Below are positions 60,559 to 64,000 of a DNA stretch of 64,000 nt, piece by piece (position 1 is the first letter of the stretch; each line of letters opens with the position of its first letter). The notes under the pieces are model-generated. The model saw only the letters and a list, made by a program, of their open reading frames with translations, ran no database searches and was not told the DNA's origin. The stretch lies in contig NC_089451.1 in assembly GCF_026210795.1 (NCBI RefSeq), forward strand, positions 2,464,001-2,528,000, in the 5' to 3' direction. The DNA comes from Rhizophagus irregularis. Lineage: Eukaryota; Glomeromycota; Glomeromycetes; Glomerales; Glomeraceae. A program made the position numbers and the translations under genes.

Positions 60559-62335
60559 TATATAAAAGCTTAAAAAAAATTTATTAATAATATCATATTG
60601 TGACCATTATATATATAAATCACACGTAAGAAATTTGAACACAAAAATCCAAAAAAGATAAGCTTATGTAAGTATTACAAGTATTACATAAGCTTAGTAA
60701 TAATTTTTTTTAAATGACTTAATCACATTGGATAACAAAGGTTAATATATTAAAGCCACAATCATTAGAGTATTCTCAATACATTATATATATATATATA
60801 TATAAATTTTTTATTAATAATTTAATAATAAATATTTATATTTGAAAATAAATATAGTAGGAAATATTTTCACTGGTTGCTAATATATATAAATAATGTA
60901 TATAAAGCTTACTTTATAATATTATGATTGATTTTATAAAATTATCTAATTAAATCATATTTTATATTTTGGAACTTGAACATTATTAAATTGAAATTTA
61001 GTGTAAGAAATTAAAACAGATATAATTAAAGTTTAACTTAAAATGATATATTCGAATTTTTTATCAACTTGGTTTATTATTTATCTTGTACATAACTTAT
61101 TAAAATCTTTATAAAAATGCTAAAAACGAGCGTGAATATAAAAAAAAATAGCATTGAATCGCTTTATTTGTGTTGCGTGATCGACATGAATTTTGTAACT
61201 TTGAAAAAAAAAGTCAATTAAATTAATTTTTGCAATATCCCTTGTTGCATTTCAACAAAAAATATGTATAACAATTTTTTTATTTATCTCATTTATAATA
61301 AAATCATAAATCACTACATGATAGTAAATTCGTATTGACTTTGATGACTTTTGAATGACTTTTTGAAAAAAATTACGACATAGCATTCACGTGATTAAAA
61401 ATAAACATATAAAAAAAATGAGAATATAAAAAAGGAAACTTTTTTTAATAATTAATATAATTTTTTTCATTGATAATTTGATTAAGAAATTAGAATAAAA
61501 CAAGAAAAACGATTCAAACCGAAAAAATAAATTATTGTTATATTATTATTATTTTCGATTTTTTCAATACCGAAAAAAATTTTTTTTTAATCATAAAAGG
61601 CTTAAATAATAATATAATTAATATAAATAGACTATATTTTAATATGACAATTATTATCATTACAACACATCATCATTTGTTAAATACTACATAACAAAGG
61701 ATAAATCGCATAGGAGATACAGTAAAGATAAATTTCTCGATGATGAGTACAATAATATCATGGCTGTAAATAGGAAATTAGGGATATGTTTTAAACCGAT
61801 TTTAATATGCAATAAAATTACTAATTATCATTTTCACGCCGCGTCGCCGCGAGGACATTCTATTGATGATCATATTTTAAAACAAAAATGTTTAAAATCA
61901 AAAAAAAAAAGACTGTTATAAAATATAATGTTTTATGCATATGCATTAAATGAAAAGTATATATGCATTCACAATATTTATTAATATGACAATTAATCTT
62001 AATAATATAATTTCACTCTTTTGCTCTTTTGCAGTCATAGGATAGTATTTTTTGGATTGTGACATTGATAAGCTCTTTTTTGATCATCAGATTAGATAAA
62101 CTTTTCATCAGTAAATAAAAATTCAACAGTCGAGACCAAATAAAGTATTGAACCAATCATTCTATGAGAAAATGATCTCATCATCACAATTAATGATCCT
62201 CATATAACCCTTAATAAAGTAAATACCGATTACCAATAAAATTGTACCTTAGTTTAACATCATCTTTAATCCCCATTTGATGATATTCCGGACCGCAGTA
62301 AATAAAAGTACTTAAGAATTTTATACACTAAAACA
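60559..62335. other. Intergenic, AT-rich, one palindrome
   Basis: At 60659-60696 TAAGCTTATGTAA and TTACATAAGCTTA form exact inverted arms around two copies of AGTATTACA-like sequence. Otherwise no gene or element is supported. Confidence 0.5.
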
Positions 62336-62916
62336 AGATACTATAAATATTTCAAAAATATTAATTGCCGCTGATCAACTTCATCTTCAAGAATTAGTTG
62401 ATTATTTACAAAAGTATTTAATTAAAAATAAATCAGAATGGATTGAATAATATTTTGGACTTATTCATCAAATAAGTTTTCAATAAAATTTATTATTAAA
62501 GCTTCAACAATTTTGTACTGATTATATCGCTGAATTTCCCGAAAAAATGTTTAAATCGCTTAATATATCCCATATTATTACATTTATTAAAGTAGAAGGA
62601 TCAGAAGAAATTATTGAAGAATTCATGTGATGGTGAATGGGATAAAACGAAAGATAGTTTTATATTTTCTTTTAAAAATAAGAATAATGTTAAAGTTACA
62701 ATTTTAAGTCGTGTAAAGGATTTGGATCGAGCTTTATTTAATTGTGATGAATTTGGTCCTGCATTTGATACTGATCTTTTAGTATATGTGAATGATGATG
62801 ATTGTTTAAATGAATATAATTCTAGTGGGTGCAAACAACGTAGTTATGAAAAAAAGATAAAGGATTCAATAAAATTTTCAATAGATGATTATGAAGTATT
62901 TCAAATCATGAAGTAA
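62336..62916 (+). pseudogene. BTB/BACK-TLDc protein relic with internal deletion
   Basis: QDTINISKILIAADQLHLQE and LVDYLQKYLIKNKSEW (about 62337-62445) are the BTB/BACK junction region of a large fungal family. Two TAA stops follow (near 62448 and 62484), then QQFCTDYIAEFPEKMFKSLN. The BACK domain stops near 62628 and the sequence jumps directly into the C-terminal part of a TLDc domain: DKTKDSFIFSFKNKN, ILSRVKDLDRALF, ending SIDDYEVFQIMK and TAA at 62914. The N-terminal BTB half and the first part of TLDc are absent. In intact relatives the BTB part is expected to bind cullin-3 ligases; this copy is not functional. Confidence 0.75.
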
Positions 62917-63036
62917 GAATCTTGATAATATGTATTGATGGAGTTGGATGAAATAAATCGTGTGTGTATATTACTATAAATTGGAATTGGTTTTCTTTTA
63001 CGATGTTTTAATAAAATAAAATTCATAAGTTGGATA

Positions 63037-63211
63037 AGGGCAATGACATATATTAGCTAATATTTTAGGGGGTGGGGGAGTAAAAGAATATCTTAGGTTA
63101 CACATAATATAAACTATGTGAAATGATTGGATTGGTCATAAAATCTTACCTGGGGGTGGGGGAGTAAACGTTACTATTAAAATAATATTAGCTAATATAT
63201 GTCACTGCCCT
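63037..63211. mobile_element. MITE with 29-bp inverted ends and duplicated G-rich core
   Basis: AGGGCAATGACATATATTAG at 63037 is matched inverted by the segment ending TGTCACTGCCCT at 63211, with about 29 paired bases and two mismatches. Inside, GGGGGTGGGGGAGTAAA occurs twice in direct orientation (about 63068 and 63153). It is non-coding and no target duplication is obvious. Confidence 0.75.
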
Positions 63212-64000
63212 AACTAGGTCTTTAAGTAATAATCTGTCAAATTCGGCCGCATTGAAGATTTTGCCAGAATTAAAAAAATATCTTAATTTTGGCGATCACA
63301 AGATTGTACGACAACCAAACTTTTCAATTTTTTTTTTTTCGAGTCGAGCGAAATATCTATACTGTACTTCTACTTTCGCGACTGAAATGAATAACCTCTG
63401 TCTCTATTTTTTGAAAAAAGGTTTGAAAAATGGTGAATACCAGGTGGGATTTGTAATATTACTAAAAGGCAATGTTTGCTCTCCTCTTACCACAAATGTT
63501 GATAAAAATAATGACTCAAAAAGTGAAGCTACGAAAGTTATTCGAACCGCAAATCCATGAACGATGGCAAAGCATATATGGCGGATATTTTGTTCAAGAT
63601 GAAAAATTCTGATTTTTAGTTTTAAATAATTTAGGAGCTATGCATAATGAATAATACAATTCAACAATGCCTTCATCATCAAAAATGAGATTGATAGTGA
63701 TATCATTTTGTTGAACTCCATATTGTTGAAAGGCGTTACGTAAACAAAGTTTAGTTTGAACACGAGTATATGAAATAATTAGAATTAATTACGCAGTTAA
63801 GGTATGAAGATTATTTTAGCGAATTTCATTTCGTTTTCAATTTTATGGTTTTGAGACTTAGTATTAATGAATTTACAGGTCTTATTAGGAAGTCGGAACC
63901 TTATACGCGTTACAGAGGATAATGTAAAGAATAAATTGGTTAAAGGCTTCACTCAGAATAGTTCATACGAAACGAACGAGGGTGGATTTACCATTATGGT
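63212..64000. other. Unassigned, possible gene remnants
   Basis: A 102-codon frame at 63252-63560 (+) lacks an ATG at its 5' end and has no known motif. On the minus strand near 63600-63780 a stretch reads TKLCLRNAFQQYGVQQND and FDDEGIVELYYSLC without a start or stop context that I can fix. Both may be pieces of family genes that I do not recognise. Confidence 0.3.

Overview
The window looks like a nuclear contig of an arbuscular mycorrhizal fungus of the Rhizophagus type (Glomeromycotina). The evidence is a very AT-rich sequence, short GT..AG introns of about 60-110 bp, and members of gene families known to be hugely expanded there: F-box-like proteins, TKL-like kinases of the 'YGISQNP' type, BTB/TLDc proteins, TRP-like channels with long N-terminal regions, SET/TPR proteins and P450s. 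These sit in a dense litter of transposons. The species assignment is inference, because no database search was possible.

Layout. 1-2.7 kb: 3' part of a TRPV-like cation channel gene (+), with all exons open. 4.7-5.5 kb: a minisatellite with flanking purine-rich repeats. 5.8-6.1 kb: a MITE with TTA target duplications. 6.2-8.4 kb: a frameshifted TPR-SET gene (+). 9.5-11.9 kb: a poly(A)-tailed retroposed element (-) with a 16-bp target duplication, itself hit by a hAT-type MITE. 13.4-14.9 kb: tandem repeats and a second MITE with an 8-bp duplication. 15.0-17.2 and 20.1-22.2 kb: a direct segmental duplication, each copy carrying one small secreted eight-cysteine peptide gene (-). 25.1-30.4 kb: a decayed full-length paralogue of the first channel. 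30.6-31.7 kb: two decayed TLDc domains.

33-45 kb is a transposon graveyard almost devoid of CG dinucleotides. It holds a Ty3/gypsy gag-protease-RT-RNaseH relic, LTR-like direct repeats, a BED-finger hAT transposase relic, a short SANT-like ORF and a CG-depleted copy of the hAT MITE. 46.3-49.4 kb: a P450 gene split by a 1.4-kb foldback element with perfect 8-bp target duplications. 50.9-52.6 kb: an intact F-box-like gene (-) with a decayed 5' fragment beside it. 54.0-54.8 kb: a kinase C-lobe fragment abutting a small inverted-repeat element. 56.6-60.6 kb: an unusual kinase locus (-) in which the N-lobe half is repeated seven times in tandem exons before a single C-lobe. 62.3-62.9 kb: an internally deleted BTB/BACK-TLDc relic. 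63.0-63.2 kb: another small inverted-repeat element.

There is no operon-like organisation; most genes are members of lineage-expanded families. Many breaks are one-base changes in homopolymers, so some 'pseudogenes' could be assembly errors. The in-frame stops shared with frameshifts, the transposon insertions and the internal deletions are less easily explained that way. The two most interesting items are the tandem-N-lobe kinase and the twin cysteine-rich peptides, whose coding sequence differs far more than the near-identical DNA around it.
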